Of a DNA stretch of 64,000 nt, positions 12,279-25,293 are shown piece by piece. Location: positions 425,663 to 489,662 of the forward strand of contig JAOCPU010000024.1 of NCBI GenBank assembly GCA_035772785.1, read 5' to 3'. Every line of letters begins with the position of its first letter. The first letter of the stretch is position 1. Below the pieces are notes generated by a model. It was not told where the DNA came from, did no database searches, and worked only from the letters and a program-made list of their open reading frames with translations. Position numbers and translations under genes: made by a program. The DNA comes from Phlebiopsis flavidoalba. Its lineage: Eukaryota > Basidiomycota > Agaricomycetes > Polyporales > Phanerochaetaceae.

Positions 12279-13266
12279 ATGAACGACTTCGGAGGTGAGC
12301 TAACGCCAATGTTCGTCGACCCGTCATTGACTGCTTGGATAGTTTTCACCTATGTTTTTCCACCATACATCATGACACTTACCCTGCCATCGATCCACTC
12401 AAAGCTGACCTAAGCGGTAAGGTGGTCCTCATCACCGGAGCGTCCAAGGGTATTGGGAAGGCTACTACTGCAATTGCCATGGCTCAAGCGGGCGTCGCGG
12501 GACTAGTCCTATTAGCTCGATCAGACCTGTCTGCGACGAAAACGAGGTTCTCGCTGCAAAGCGAGCTGGTCAGACTCTGCAGGTTGTCACCGTCTCGGCC
12601 GATGTCGCTGATTACGACCAGGTCGAAGCTGCCGTCAAGACGGCCGAGGACGTGTTCGGGAAACTTGACATCGTTGTCAACAACGCTGGGTTCCTGAGCG
12701 AATACGAGCTGATCCTGGATGGCGAGCCGGTGGATTGGTGGAATTCATGGGATGTGAATGTCATGGGGGGGACGTACCACATTACACGGGCGACTCTTCC
12801 CCTGCTCATCAAGTCCGAAGGCGACAGGACTATCATCAACCTTAGCAGCGCCGCGGCTGCAGTCGTTCTACCCACCCTCTCATCCTATGCAGTAAGTGGC
12901 GTTGTGGGGTCACACATGCAGTCTCGCGATTGACAGTAATGTTCGCCCCAGCCGTCCAAGCTTGCTATCTTGCGCTTTGCGGAGTATACCTCTGCCGAGT
13001 ATGCCGACCAAGGGGTCATCTCCTACTCTATCCATCCAGGCAGCATTTTGACGGGACATGACGACCAAGGCCCCCCGAGAGCCCTCCGTTCCATCTTCAT
13101 CGACAAACTCGAGCTGCCCGCTCATAGCATCGTTTGGCTCGCTAAGGAGCGACGGGAGTGGCTTGCGGGACGATATATTGACTGCACATGGGACATGGAG
13201 GAGTTTCTGGCGAAGAAGGAGGACATTATTCAAGGGGATAAGCTCAAGATTAGGATCGCAGTCTAA
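12279..13266 (+). CDS. Short-chain dehydrogenase/reductase, tandem copy 2
   Basis: Closest paralogue of copy 1. The first 22 nt (the 16-nt exon plus the first six intron bases) are identical to copy 1. Introns are 12295-12342 and 12892-12951, at the same protein positions. Visible motifs: VVLITGASKGIGKAT, VVNNAG, TIINLSS and, across intron 2, SYA-PSK giving YxxxK. Exon 3 has YSIHPGSI and CTWDMEEFLAKKEDI, and ends with TAA at 13264-13266. Frame breaks lie near 12353 (two extra T), near 12540 (one missing A) and possibly near 12765, where a G7 run adds one glycine without shifting the frame. All catalytic residues are present once frames are followed. Substrate unknown. Confidence 0.85.
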
Positions 13267-14133
13267 GCTTCAGACTCGGAGGGCGCGAATAGAAAGAAGG
13301 TGAGTCTGAGTGATTATTCATAGAATAACCCATGGATGACCTTTCGGATAGCTCTTCCGTTCTTGTGACGTTATTGAACATTAACTACTAGTGAAATTCT
13401 ATTGGTTTGAACACTGGAGATTGAAACGCAGTAAAGTCCTCTGCAACATATCGTGAACGCATTTTGAGGATGATCGCTACAAACTCTCACGGAGGCCAAA
13501 AACATATCATGTGCGGTGTTTACTTTTTGTCTGAATAATCCCCAACCACTCATCATGTTTGGATAGGGCGGGATATGTGTGCGATGTCGGCCTGAATCGC
13601 CCGCTCAATGACAAAGATCCTGCATCTTGACCACGAAGGACCGTCCAGGAAGTTAGAGAACTGCTGCTGCTGAGTGATACTTTATTCTGCTGAGTTGGTT
13701 CCGTTTGCTTCGTTAGTGTACTCATGCTGCGGAGCATGGTAAAATCGACGCACAAAACTACCCGACAGACAAATCACACCTCGTAATCGGCGAATTCACC
13801 CTTTGAGCGTGGCGCATAGACGATAATGCTTGCCAATTCGTCTGAGCGAGCTCGGCGAGCATATCAGCCTGTCAATGAGAATCTAGGCACTTACGACATC
13901 GGCTACGGGACCTGACGTGCTCATTATAGCGGGCATTTCGGGCTAGAAGTACGCGATACGGCACAGGTTATTCAAAATGAGGAAATATCAAGATGAGTTC
14001 GCTCCCATTGAGCGTTGTGCCACATGAAGCTAATTTCCGATTTTACCGGTAATTCCAGCCGCCGTCAAAGTGAAGAGCGACGTCGGGCTTCCCGACTCTG
14101 AGGCTTTGCGTCAGTACTCGGCCGCCCGTTTGC
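13267..14133. other. Spacer between SDR copies 2 and 3
   Basis: No supported gene. Short minus-strand frames at 13371-13755 have no recognisable features. The end of this stretch is the promoter region of copy 3. Confidence 0.5.
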
Positions 14134-14140
14134 TATATAT
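14134..14140 (+). promoter_or_regulatory. TATA box of third SDR gene
   Basis: TATATAT, 53 nt before the ATG at 14187. The surrounding sequence is less like the promoters of copies 1 and 2. Confidence 0.6.
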
Positions 14141-14186
14141 GAGCGTGAATGCGGGCCGTTGACAGCACCCAAGTACACTGCAAATC

Positions 14187-15182
14187 ATGTCAGACTTCCA
14201 AGCAAGTAAGCGGGCTCGTGATATTTTTGTCGAGGTTTTTCACTAAATATTCAAACAGTTACCAGCTACGTTTCTACAAAGAGACACGAACCTTACCCAG
14301 CTATCGACCCTCTCAAGGCTGATCTGAGCGGGAAGGTCGTCCTCATTGCCGGCGCCTCCAAGGGCGCCGGCAAGGCTACCGCCATCGCCATGGCGCAGGG
14401 CGGCGTCGCGGGACTGGTCCTCTTGGCCCGCTCTGACTTGTCCGCCGTCAAGCGCCGAATGTCTCGCCGCAAAGCGGCCGGGTCAGGCCCTCGAGGTGCT
14501 GACGCTCGCAGTCGACATCGCGAACAACGCGCAGGTCACCGCGGCCGTGCAGAAGACGGAGGAGGTGTTCGGCCGCCTGGATGTTGTCATCAACAACGCC
14601 GCGTACGTCTCTGCGTACACATTCGTCGCCGACAGTGACCCCGAGGACTGGTGGCGTACATGGGATGTCAATCTCAAGGGAACCTACCACGTCATCCGGG
14701 CCACCATCCCTTTCCTCATCAAGAGGCAACGGTGACAAGACGATTATCAACATTGTCAGTATCGCGGCTGTCGATATCATCCCGACCCTGGGCGTCGTAT
14801 GCTGTGAGTAGCATTCATGTCGCGCTGGATAGAATCCTTCACTGACCCTTCACTTCACAGATGACCAACGCTGGGCCCACCCTCATGCGTTTTCGCCGAA
14901 TACCTCAACGCCGAGTACGGCGACAAAGGCTCCTGGGCGTACTCAGTCCATCCGGGCTCGATGGAGACAGAGTTGACGTCGACGGTGCCGGACGAATTCA
15001 GAAGCTATCTCATTGACAAGCCGGAGCTCCCTGCGCAGACTCTTGTGTGGCTGATCAAGGAGAGCGCCGTGATTGGGCTCGCAGGTCGATTCATCGACGC
15101 TACCTGGGATATGGAGGAGTTTTTGGAGAAGAAAGAGGATGTTGTTAACGGAAACAAGTTGAAGGCCCGGCTGGTGATCTAA
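14187..15182 (+). CDS. Short-chain dehydrogenase/reductase, tandem copy 3, catalytic lysine replaced
   Basis: More diverged paralogue of copies 1 and 2 with the same layout: a tiny first exon (MSDFQA, 14187-14205), intron 14206-14258, a long middle exon, intron 14804-14860, and a last exon ending at 15182. The cofactor motif reads AGASKGAG (GxxxGxG kept), followed by VINNAA and TIINIVS. Across intron 2 the sequence is SYA-MTN, so the tyrosine is kept but the lysine of YxxxK reads AAC (Asn). The last exon has YSVHPGSMETELT and ATWDMEEFLEKKEDV. Frame breaks lie near 14455, 14725, 14790 and 14893. If the Asn is real, oxidoreductase activity by the classical mechanism is doubtful. Confidence 0.8.
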
Positions 15183-15425
15183 ACGTCGTGTTTTGTTTTG
15201 CATCCGAGAGATAGATACGCAATATGACATACCAGTGGACGCGATGCTTGAAACAGTTTCTTCCTACAATGATCTTGACGGTGGCGCGATGATTTCTAAC
15301 CTGACACGACCCGCGCAAGATTCGACGATACAACCACAATTTAGAATCCATATGTCAGGAGTCATCCAACACTACATGATACTAGTTGCACTTGCATTAC
15401 TTATACATTCAATTGTTTCGATAAA

Positions 15426-16590
<1,165 letters not shown>

Positions 16591-17149
16591 GTGGGATCAA
16601 GATAGGTAGAAAGTGAGAGTCGTAAGAACGAGCAAGGGGCTAGCGTGTGTGGTTATGGAAAGAGGAAGATCTGGGTGAGATCAGTGAGTCAGAGCCCAGA
16701 GCGGGGCGTGACTCCTCGATGTGCATTTTATATGTGTTTCGCTAGTCTCACAACCGTATATCTTGATGTACACATCATGATATATTCCTGTCACACAGCC
16801 TTATACCGGTCGACGGCGGCGTATCTGATTAAGCTCACTGAACGAACCTGAATGTGGTGCTATCGCGCCGTACGAATTGACTCCGTCGAGGCAGAGCGCG
16901 CACAGCCCGCAGTCCAAGCTACCCTCACAAATAGTGGTTTTCATGACCACGTCCTTACACAGTCCCGTATGTAGCTGTCTCGCACAGCCAATACTGAGCA
17001 TTAGATTGAGGCCGAGATCTGCCAGCGATAATAAATGTTACAACTAGAAATCCAAACCACAACCGGCAAAAATCTAACGTGTCAGTGTCCACGGTGGCCA
17101 AGCGCCGGCGACGCCGACATGACACAAGCCATCATCTCGCCTCCAGCTT
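16591..17149. other. Intergenic stretch between the PEF gene and the Spt7 3' end
   Basis: No supported gene. It holds the upstream flank of the penta-EF-hand gene and the 3' flank of the Spt7-like gene. Short frames at 16645-16851 and 16801-17001 show no motifs. Confidence 0.5.
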
Positions 17150-20100
17150 CTATCCAGCGGCCATGATAACGGGCGGCAGGGCATCCAATGGTTTCTTCTT
17201 CTTCGTCGGCGTCGCCTTGGCTTTCTTTGGCGTCTCGGGCGCCAGTCGCGGCAGGTGTCGCCGCTGGTGTTGTGATCGTGCATCATCACGAGTCCGGGAT
17301 TCGAGTTTCGGCTTCGGCGGTGCGCTTCTTCTTGGATGACGTCTTGGCAGAGGGGTTCGTTTTGAGCACCTGGCCCAAATGGTCCGATCTTCGTCTGTAC
17401 TTGTGTGGGTGTGTCGTCGGGGAGGGTAACCATGGGTGGGAACGGATGGTGGGGGACGGGTGGCGGCATCGAGTGGTATGGTACACAGGTGGTGGAAACG
17501 CGCCGGGTATCTGAGAGGCAAAGGACGGGTGGTATAGAGGGAATAGAAGCAGCTGGATGCAGAGGATGCCGATGATAGGGCGGCATTAGGCGTGAATGGT
17601 GGCGTGAACAGTATCGGTTTGAGCAGGCCGATTTGGTCCTCGACTGATTTGGTATCCAACGGCACGAACGCAGAACGGGGGGTTGGTGGGAAAGGCGGTG
17701 GAGGTTCTGAAGGCTTGGCACTGGAAATACACCGGTCAGTAAGGATTCGATAGGTGCATGGACAGGAAGACGTACGCGGGCGGCTCCGTCCTTGACATTG
17801 CCCTTATTCTTGCCTTTGAGTAGCTTCTTTGGCACGGAAAGACTCGAGAGGCCAAAACTCTGCGGCAATACCAAGCTCACGGAGGCCCAGGAAATCGTCA
17901 CCGAGGGTATCGGCAAAGTTGCCCCTGAGAAGAAAATCAACACGAAGATCAAGGACACCAAGTACTGCATCAAGGACTTTACATAACGAATTCGCTATCT
18001 TTCCTCCTCATCGTCTTCCATCTTGAAGAGGGCCTCGTCATCCCAAGCTTGGTCCGCCGTCTATCGTGCTATTAGCATTCAACCGCGTATCATGATAATG
18101 TTCCCTTACTGGTCCGCTCCGTGTACGCGTTTTCTCAGCTTCTTCTCCAGGTCAGTCATGCGAGAACCATATCGAACGATATCTTCTTTGATATATCGCT
18201 CAAAGGTCGTGTATTCGAGTGACGCCGCTTTCGAAGAGAGTGTGAAGGATGATTTCCTGCCAGTAATGCTTAACACACGCAATCGACGCGTAAAGAATCA
18301 AAACACACACCTCTGAGGTCATCTTCTTAGAATACTTGTCGCACATAAACCGAAGCGTCGCCGTCCGACATTCAACAGATAATCGGCCGTGACGCCAGCC
18401 AACACATCCAGCGCAGTGACATTTCGAAGAGCCTAAAAAAAGCACATTAGTGCGTCGATCGCACCACCCCATAAGCAGACGCACCCTGGAAGCCGGCGTG
18501 CTCAAGGAACTTTTTGATCCCATCCAAATGCATACATGCATCCGCGTTCTGCTCTACGACTCGACCATTGGAATGGGTTCCTAATGAACGGTTGTATAGT
18601 GGATGGTACGCTCCATAACCGGTCGTCCATGGTATCCCCGATGTCGTTCTTTCTAATGGTGGTGGAGGCAGCGGTTCTGGTGGCGCGCCACACACGCGCC
18701 CGCTCCATCTTCAGCGTTGCTCTCCTTCAGCACGGACAGCCCGCTGCGTGCGTGTCGCGTACACGTCGTACGGTGCGGATGCGATTGTGTTCTATGGTAC
18801 AAGAGGGTCTTCTGCATACGCTCTTCGTCCTCGTTTCACCCGCCGTTTCTTGCGGGGGCGTTGGCCTGCTTTCCGCGGAGGGTCGCTGATGGTCCCGGGT
18901 GGCGAGGAGGTGGAAGGTTCTTCGGACGAGAAGACGATATGCTGCGTGACGGAGGATAGATCGCATTTATGGGAGGGCGTTGCCGATGGCTAAACTTTTC
19001 CCATATTTCATAGCTGTCTGTCACGCTGCATCGCATCCCACCCAGAGCTCAAACGGCGTCCTTGTCATCCCGACACGCCGATGCCGCGCCCGTTTCCGCG
19101 TACCACACTCTTCTCTCACCTTCCTCACTTTCCCCGTCAACGAGCGTCCTTGTCGCCGGCCCCGGTTTTCCGGCGTAGAGCTCACTGGGGAGGGTTAATA
19201 CAGCTACACACGGGGTGGCACCGCCCCCCCGCGACTCACAACTTTCGTTTGTCCCCCACCTCTCCGTCCCCCGCTACTGCATCGTCGCCATCACACTTCC
19301 GACTCCAGGCCAACAATATGCCTCAGCCGCTCTTCCAGACGTTGGTCCGCTGAACCCATTGACGAGGAGCTCGCTTTGGAGTCGAACGTCCAACTCGCGG
19401 TCTAGCTGCGCGAGGTGCTTGAAGTCGGTCATTCCTTGTGCGGTACGCGATATGGCCGCGGTGTCTGCGAATGGCGCATCACGTCTCGGAGGCGCGGCGA
19501 CATTGGATGGTCGCGAGGGGCCTTCACGGGGCTGGGGGAACTTGGCCGAACGTGACAGGCCGCGGCCGGACGTGGCCATTGACAGCACCGTTCAGCTTGG
19601 GAGTGGCACCGCGTGAGAGGTCGGAGGGATAGGGAGGTCAACGCGCTCCTTTCTGTCTGTGATGTTCTTGAGCAGCTTCTCGGCTTTGGCTTTGAGACGC
19701 GACGCGCATTGGCGGAGGGGATGGTTCTTGGGAAGGGTTTCAGACGGGCGTGGCGCCGCGAAGTCGTGCCACACACCTCGGTCGCGTTGTTATGTGAAGC
19801 AGTTGCTCCACAAATGAGGTCGAGGTCGTCCTTGAATTCCCGTTTGGATTTGTAATGCTTCTGCTTGACCTTCTTCTGCATTGTTTGCAAGTCCATCGGA
19901 TGCATGATGACTGAGACTTGTATGGGTACAGAGTAGTGGCCCGGGCATTCACGACGCACCATCATAGTAGTCCGGCACCTCCGACCTCGAGACAGGCTTT
20001 AGAAGGCCTCCGGGTCACGATTGTCCTACATGTGGTTGGAGCACGCGTCGCCAATCTATTGTAGTGGAACGCACCATGGTCACCGTTTCGGAGGTCTTGC

Positions 20101-20499
20101 AGAAGACCGTCCAACGACTCGTAGAATGCATCCGTAGGCTTCGCATCATTGCACTGTTTCTGCTTCGGAGTCAATAACCAGATTATCGTCTTCGGTAATA
20201 GTGCTCACGCGCGCTTCCTTGACGGCGTTGAGTAATAGCTTGAGATTAGGCTCGGGGACCGTTCGCGTAGAGGGCCTAGGGGGGACTATCGGTGAGGGTT
20301 CTGAGGAGGTTCTGTGCAATATGTTAGTGTCGACAAACGAGGTGGATGGCAGCCGCGTACGTTCATACTTCCGCCATGAGTTGACGGAGTCTGGTGGGAG
20401 TAGAGGACAAGTTACAATGGAACTCCGAAGCGCCTGGTCTGAATTCCCGGACGCCACAAAGCCCTTACCAAATTCGTGAGGTCCCAGCACACAAGCCAC
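17150..20499 (-). CDS. Spt7-like bromodomain subunit of the SAGA complex
   Basis: Spt7 is a scaffold of the SAGA transcription coactivator. From the N-terminus: a segment SWRKYERTRLPSTSF, an AFYESLDGLLQDLR helix, then a bromodomain (about 19970-19660) with HPMDLQTMQKKVKQKHY, FKDDLDLI, a NATE motif and HPLRQCASRLKAKAEKLL. After a Pro/Arg-rich linker comes EGM-like TAQGMTDF with LDRELD. Further on, ENADACMHLDGIKKFLEHAGFQG starts the C-terminal histone-fold region, followed by TLRFMCDKYSKKM, EIILHTLFESGVTRIHDL and RYGSRMTDLEKKLR. The end carries FGLSSLSVPKKLLKGKNKG, VEDQIGLLKP and a Lys/Pro-rich tail ending IMAAG and a stop at 17150. Introns and indels interrupt the frame many times. The true start may lie upstream of 20499. 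Confidence 0.85.
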
Positions 20500-21098
20500 G
20501 CACGTGCAACACGTTGCCCTTGGTGAAGCTTATACTTCATCGTAGCTTGCCAAACACACAACCGAGGCTTGCATACCAACCGTAAGCTATTGTTTATTCA
20601 CTGAAGACAATGGGTGCCGCTGGCCGTCTCGTTAACGGATCCATTCAAGCGGAGTTTGAATTTAAGCACTTAACTCACCCGACTAATTACATAATATCGT
20701 CGATGTGGCCCACGGCCGTCGACTGTGGTGGCATGCATATTATGTCGATCACCTTCTGCAGGCCACCATCGCCCCTAATTAAATGCCATATCTTGCTTTT
20801 TGGGATATGTACTTGAGGTCAGTGAGTACAAAAAGGAACGGTTGACAGTGTGTACTGCCTCCTCACACGACGTTTTCTAGCGTTGACGCTGTTGTCCTTG
20901 TCTTACTGGTATGGCCCGGTCTTTCGCGAATCGAGGGCGTTGCCATCGCACAGCAGTTGCCTATCTGTCAAGTCTGTGGTATAGCGTGTTAGGCCACTTA
21001 TTGACTATCTCACTTAAAAGGGACTTGAGCTATGGTTTAGCTACCCTCACACCCCGCTGACATACGCACTCCTCTACTGCCACTCAAGCATCTCCGTT
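20500..21098. other. Divergent intergenic region upstream of Spt7
   Basis: Between the Spt7 gene (minus) and an unknown gene (plus). It may contain a first exon of Spt7, but I could not define one. No other coding signal seen. Confidence 0.4.
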
Positions 21099-21972
21099 AT
21101 GTCTTTGGAACCACGCGAGGCTGCTTCACGTTATTTGCAAAGCTCTGCTCTTAGCTCAGCAGAGCCACAGAGGACACTCAATACTCAGAACCCACTTCTC
21201 TTCGGCCTCCAATAGCTTCTCCGCAGCTTGGGTCCGTCCTTCGTTCACGTCCGGGACGCCTGCCTAGGACCATAGATGCCCTCAAGAATGTCAAATTTCT
21301 CTTTGTTCGCACTCCCGAGGAACTATCAGATGATGCTCTGGATCAGGCCGCGTCGAACCACGACAGGATCCCAATCTCTTCGTCTTGGGGTAACTATTCA
21401 CCGAGGTCGCAAGACATTCCCCCGGAGCCAAAGTCAGTACCGGGGCACTCTCTGCTATGACATGTTTTGACTGTCTGCATAGCTATATACGGGTAAGACT
21501 ATACCAGGATATAAACGGTATTATTCAAGAGACGTGCCTTTTCGACGACGTACCCATTTGTCATGATGGTGGGCTGAACCTAGGGCCGACGATGGCGAAG
21601 TGGAAAATACAAAATATGACGGTAGGCACAGCAACGTAATCGCCTCACTTCAAAGTGAAGGAAGCTCACAACATTCTCCTAGGTGGTCGACCCTGTCTGG
21701 ACGCAATACGTCGAAACCGGCGAGCCCTTCATTTTACCCCAAGAAACCCTAGCGTCGCTCGTGAACGAGTATCGATACCTACTTGTCCTTGGTAACTCTG
21801 CGGCTTTCTATCTCTTTGGCTGCCACTCACTAATAAACGCATAGAGAAACCTTCGGTCGGCATGGTTCGCATACGCCAATTGAGGCATCGGTTTGTGAAG
21901 CAAATGCACCGTCTAGAGGGAGTGTGGCGTGAAGTGGATCCTATTGACTCTGCGGCGCGCCCTCAGCTATAA
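21099..21972 (+). CDS. Unrecognised spliced gene, mostly intact frames
   Basis: Start MSLEPREAA at 21099. One frame break near 21205 leads to RTIDALKNVKFLFVRTPEEL and SSSWGNYSPRSQDIPPEPK. A probable intron (GTCAGT...GCATAG, about 21433-21482) joins to YIRVRLYQDINGIIQ with CLFDDVPICHDGG. The next intron (GTAGGC...CCTAG, about 21619-21683) joins to VVDPVWTQYVETGEPF and LASLVNEYRYLL. The last intron (GTAACT...GCATAG, about 21791-21844) joins to MVRIRQLRHRFVKQMHRL, ending in RPQL and TAA at 21970-21972. Reading phases agree across the last three exons, unusually for this window. The family is unknown to me; the product is soluble-looking, without a signal or membrane segment. Confidence 0.65.
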
Positions 21973-22483
21973 TCCGACCCTTCGGATTCAGCATCGATCT
22001 TCTCTTGGCCATCTGGTGTCTTCTCCTGCAGTGACCTTCTGGCGTAGGTGTCCGATGACTGTTGACGGTATTTTTGCGTCGGGCGTTGGCATGTAGTTTC
22101 TTCAGGTAATTTGTCAAAGAATATATATTTCATTCGATCATGAGCGCTTTGCATATGTCATACATTTGAACGATTGAGCTCAAGTGTCCTGAGAGCAAAC
22201 TACCACTGGAAGACTCAGATTGCCGCGGTGAGTTGCAGTGTCGTAGTACGGCTGAGTCAGACGTAATCAGGCAAATACTTATTATTTTACTAGTATTGTC
22301 GCGGTGTGCTTGGGACTGCATGCTCGCCACGCAGACCAGGAGTAAATGCGCATCCCTATGCGCTAGCGAAAGTGGAAAATTAAGAATTGGAGCGCGAATA
22401 TCTGGCCACCGGCACGATCACGTGATGTGCATCTGGTCGTGGCGGTCGCGCGCTCGCACTCCTCACGTTACTTACCTTCAGCT

Positions 22484-23391
22484 ATGCATTTCACCATTAA
22501 TGGTATCACATGCCAGAAAGCACTCGTATGTCTACGATACGACGGCAAAGCAGAAGGTCATACCAGCTCCTGCTGCTTTCGAGGTATGTGGTTGAACCTG
22601 GCCTCCACCGTGGCCCCTTGCTCATTCGCGGCATCCAGGACGCCAGTCAGGGGGAGGCCGTGAACATCTTTCGAATCCCCTCTCGCTCAAGGCCAAGATA
22701 TCGAGCTAGAGACTGAAGACATTCCGGATGTGGAGTTGTTAGTATCGAGCCAGCACAGCATGGAGATCCTTCTGCCATGCCTGAAGTTGGCGGAAGTGAA
22801 GATCGTCGAACGTAAAGCAGACACAGGTAACGTGTCAGGTGCGTTCTCTCGTAACATATACTCCGAAACTAGCTAGAAGCAATGCGTGCTATCCCCGTAG
22901 TGGTCGCGAATATCCCGGGTCCCAGCAAGGTTGCTAGCGCTGCATCTAAGAAACCAGAAGGTGTCAAACAGCTTCGGCGGGGTTCCAAACGGAAAGCTGT
23001 CCCATTGCGAAACCAGAAAGCTCTGGGGGCAAATAAGTCCTCCTTCCCGCAAATCAACAAGAAGTCAACACTGATAGGCAGCACTAAACCCAAGTCCAGC
23101 CGCGACCGGCCGAACAAGCCTCTACAGCCTCGGCACGTCCTCCTAAGCAGGCCCCCGGAGCGCATCAGTAATATAGCATCTCCACACAGGACTCCAGCAG
23201 CCGTCCCATCTGTAGCCCAGCCGCTGAGAGGACATATGAGCCATTGGGACGCAAGTTTGAAGACGAACGACGAAGACGAAGAAAAAATCATCGAGAAATT
23301 TCTCCACCTCGATCTCCAAGGAAAAGCTAAAAGACGACAGCCCGTGTTGACTTCTGACATAGAAATGACGAGCGGAAGCCCAAGCCCCTGA
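22484..23391 (+). CDS. Unrecognised spliced gene with a basic C-terminal region
   Basis: Start MHFTINGITCQKA at 22484. A frame change near 22510 leads to VYDTTAKQKVIPAPAAFE. An intron (GTATGT...ATCCAG, about 22580-22635) is followed by DASQGEAVNIF, then a frame change into EDIPDVELLVSSQHSMEIL and LKLAEVKIVERKADT. An intron ending CTAGCTAG near 22876 joins in phase to a 169-residue stretch that is intact and strongly basic, rich in Lys, Arg, Ser and Pro (for example KKPEGVKQLRRGSKRK), with a late acidic helix NDEDEEKIIEKFLHLDL and a stop at 23391. Disordered and possibly nuclear, but this is inference from composition. No family recognised. It lies about 500 bp after the previous gene on the same strand. 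Confidence 0.55.
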
Positions 23392-24949
23392 GCATCAGCC
23401 TCGAAAACGGACTCGACATTCGGACGTCAAGTAAGAAGACGCACCCGAAGAGCCAACAAGGCGTGGAGAGCCGGACCACCAGTCGAGTGTTTTTAAAACC
23501 GGTAAATGCTGTCGCTCATCACGGTTTCTCACCCTAAGGAGGAGCCTATTTTCCCGAACCGTACGCACTGCCTTCCCAGCACTTGTCGCCCTAAAGAGAC
23601 AAAAGCCCGGTACGCAGGGCAATATCCTATCCAGTTTGTACTGGACGCTCAGGATCCGTGTGGTTAGACATTCCCAAAAAAGCCCAAAGAACATGACCCC
23701 TATACTGCTGAAATTCATAATCACTATAAATCTTGAATGCGTAATGGCGCAGGAGAGCTTCGTCGCCCTTCAAAACTAAGACCAGGCACACGTGAAAAGG
23801 TTCTTCGCGTTTGCCTGTGTTCACACTGAAATGCCAGAAAGAAGAGGACTGGGATCGGTCAGTGAAGATTCACCATTATGCTCTTTGCATTGAACCTGAT
23901 TATTGCGCAGAGCTAGTCTCTACATCTATGACAGCGATGCTGTTGAATATACTCGTGTGCCCGGGAAGGATGCGTACGAATTGGAGAGTGTGGCACATCA
24001 CGTGAGAATTCTCGTCTGTAACATCCTGTTGGATGAAAAATGAGGGAAGAAATAGGTTTTCGTCTTATTGACACTACATGTAACCGTGTCTATCATGATT
24101 GTCATAGTAGGCGATCGTCCGTAGCGTAATGTGCCTTATTTTTATGCTCATGTAGGATTTCCCGGCTCACGAGCGTCTGCAGGGAAAGTTGGCCCACACG
24201 CTCTTGATATGGTAACGTGTTTATGTTGATTGATACTCACAGAAGAAAGTACAAGGTTGCGGCCCTCCAAGGTTTTGCTTTGAAGCATTTAGAAGTTGTC
24301 GTGGAAGACTGCAGCGCCACATGAGACGATATATACGTGCGAGCGGACTGTGGTGCGGCGTAAGGCGTTGCCTCCCCTCGACCTCCCTCGGGGAGCAGCA
24401 TGTTTTCCAGTGCTTCGCGAGAAAGCAAGCGTGCTTTCAACCTCGCTGTACCGCTACAGACATGCACACTCCAGAAGAGAACCTCGCACATGCATGGCAG
24501 ACTAGCTCTGGTAAGTCTAGGCCACAATGCGTTTCCGTATGGGCCATGTGCTGTACCCCGACGCCCTCCTCCCCAACCCGAAAACATGCGACAGTGGGTA
24601 ATATCTTAGTTCTTGCCGTCGATACAAGACTAGCCTCGCTAAACGTCGTAAAACTTTTCTCGTACAGGTCCAATTCCATCACCCTTCGGAGTAAAATTTG
24701 TTCTATGATCCAACCTTCCCGATGCTTATGGATCAACGCTGTTTGTTCGTGGTACCCCCACTGCGCGTTGGATAACCACGGAGGACTAGATCTGAGACCG
24801 GTGTCAGGAGTGAAAATGGGGACTATCAGCCACCTGTAGGGTACGTTTTAAACTGTCTCTGTTATTGTAACAAAACGGATAGTGAAGGGCGTATCGAGGT
24901 CATACGCCATAGACAGGCAATCGGTGTGAAGTCTGTTCATTCCGAGTAG
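23392..24949. other. Possible degraded or spliced coding stretch, unassigned
   Basis: Plus-strand fragments such as VPGKDAYELESVAHHVRIL (about 23955-24010), LPDAYGSTLFVRGTPTARWI (about 24715-24775) and LDLRPVSGVKMGTI look protein-like. They sit in different frames with stops between, and I could not join them. They may be upstream exons of the gene ending at 25293. Confidence 0.3.
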
Positions 24950-25293
24950 TCAAGACTATCTGGGACCCCCGCGAAGTGAAGGTATTGAAAGGCGACGACA
25001 GATCCATTAGTATTATTGGTATGTTTATCCATCTATACTTGACGTCAATGATCAACTTAAATGAACATAATTCACCTGCAGAAGATCCCAGCGATGTCGA
25101 GCTCAAACGGCGAGCTTATCGCCAAATTTGGATCGACCGTATGAGCTCGCTGCATACCGCTCGCGTCTCAATCCATTACCATTTTGCACAAACCGCCCTG
25201 CCACTCCTGCTTATGCTAATCTGCCTCGTAATTACCGCTCGTCGCATGGCCAAGACTAGACTGGAGCACGTACATTACTCTGACGACGTTTGA
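24950..25293 (+). CDS. Two 3' exons of an unrecognised gene
   Basis: A frame TIWDPREVKVLKGDDRSISII reaches a donor GTATGT at about 25019. After an intron ending CTGCAG near 25081 the phase continues as EDPSDVELKRRAYRQIW and DRMSSLHTARV, then a hydrophobic run (LPLLLMLICLVI) that could be a membrane helix, and a stop at 25293. Only this 3' part is clear. No family recognised. The next gene runs on the opposite strand and converges on it. Confidence 0.4.

Noticed and set aside
17074..17973. Single 299-residue minus-strand frame as a separate gene
   Set aside because: It is a mixed-frame reading of the C-terminal part of Spt7. The conserved tail switches between this and neighbouring frames.
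22869..23360. Minus-strand frame of 163 residues
   Set aside because: It mirrors the intact last exon of the plus-strand gene at 22484-23391, which joins in phase with upstream exons.
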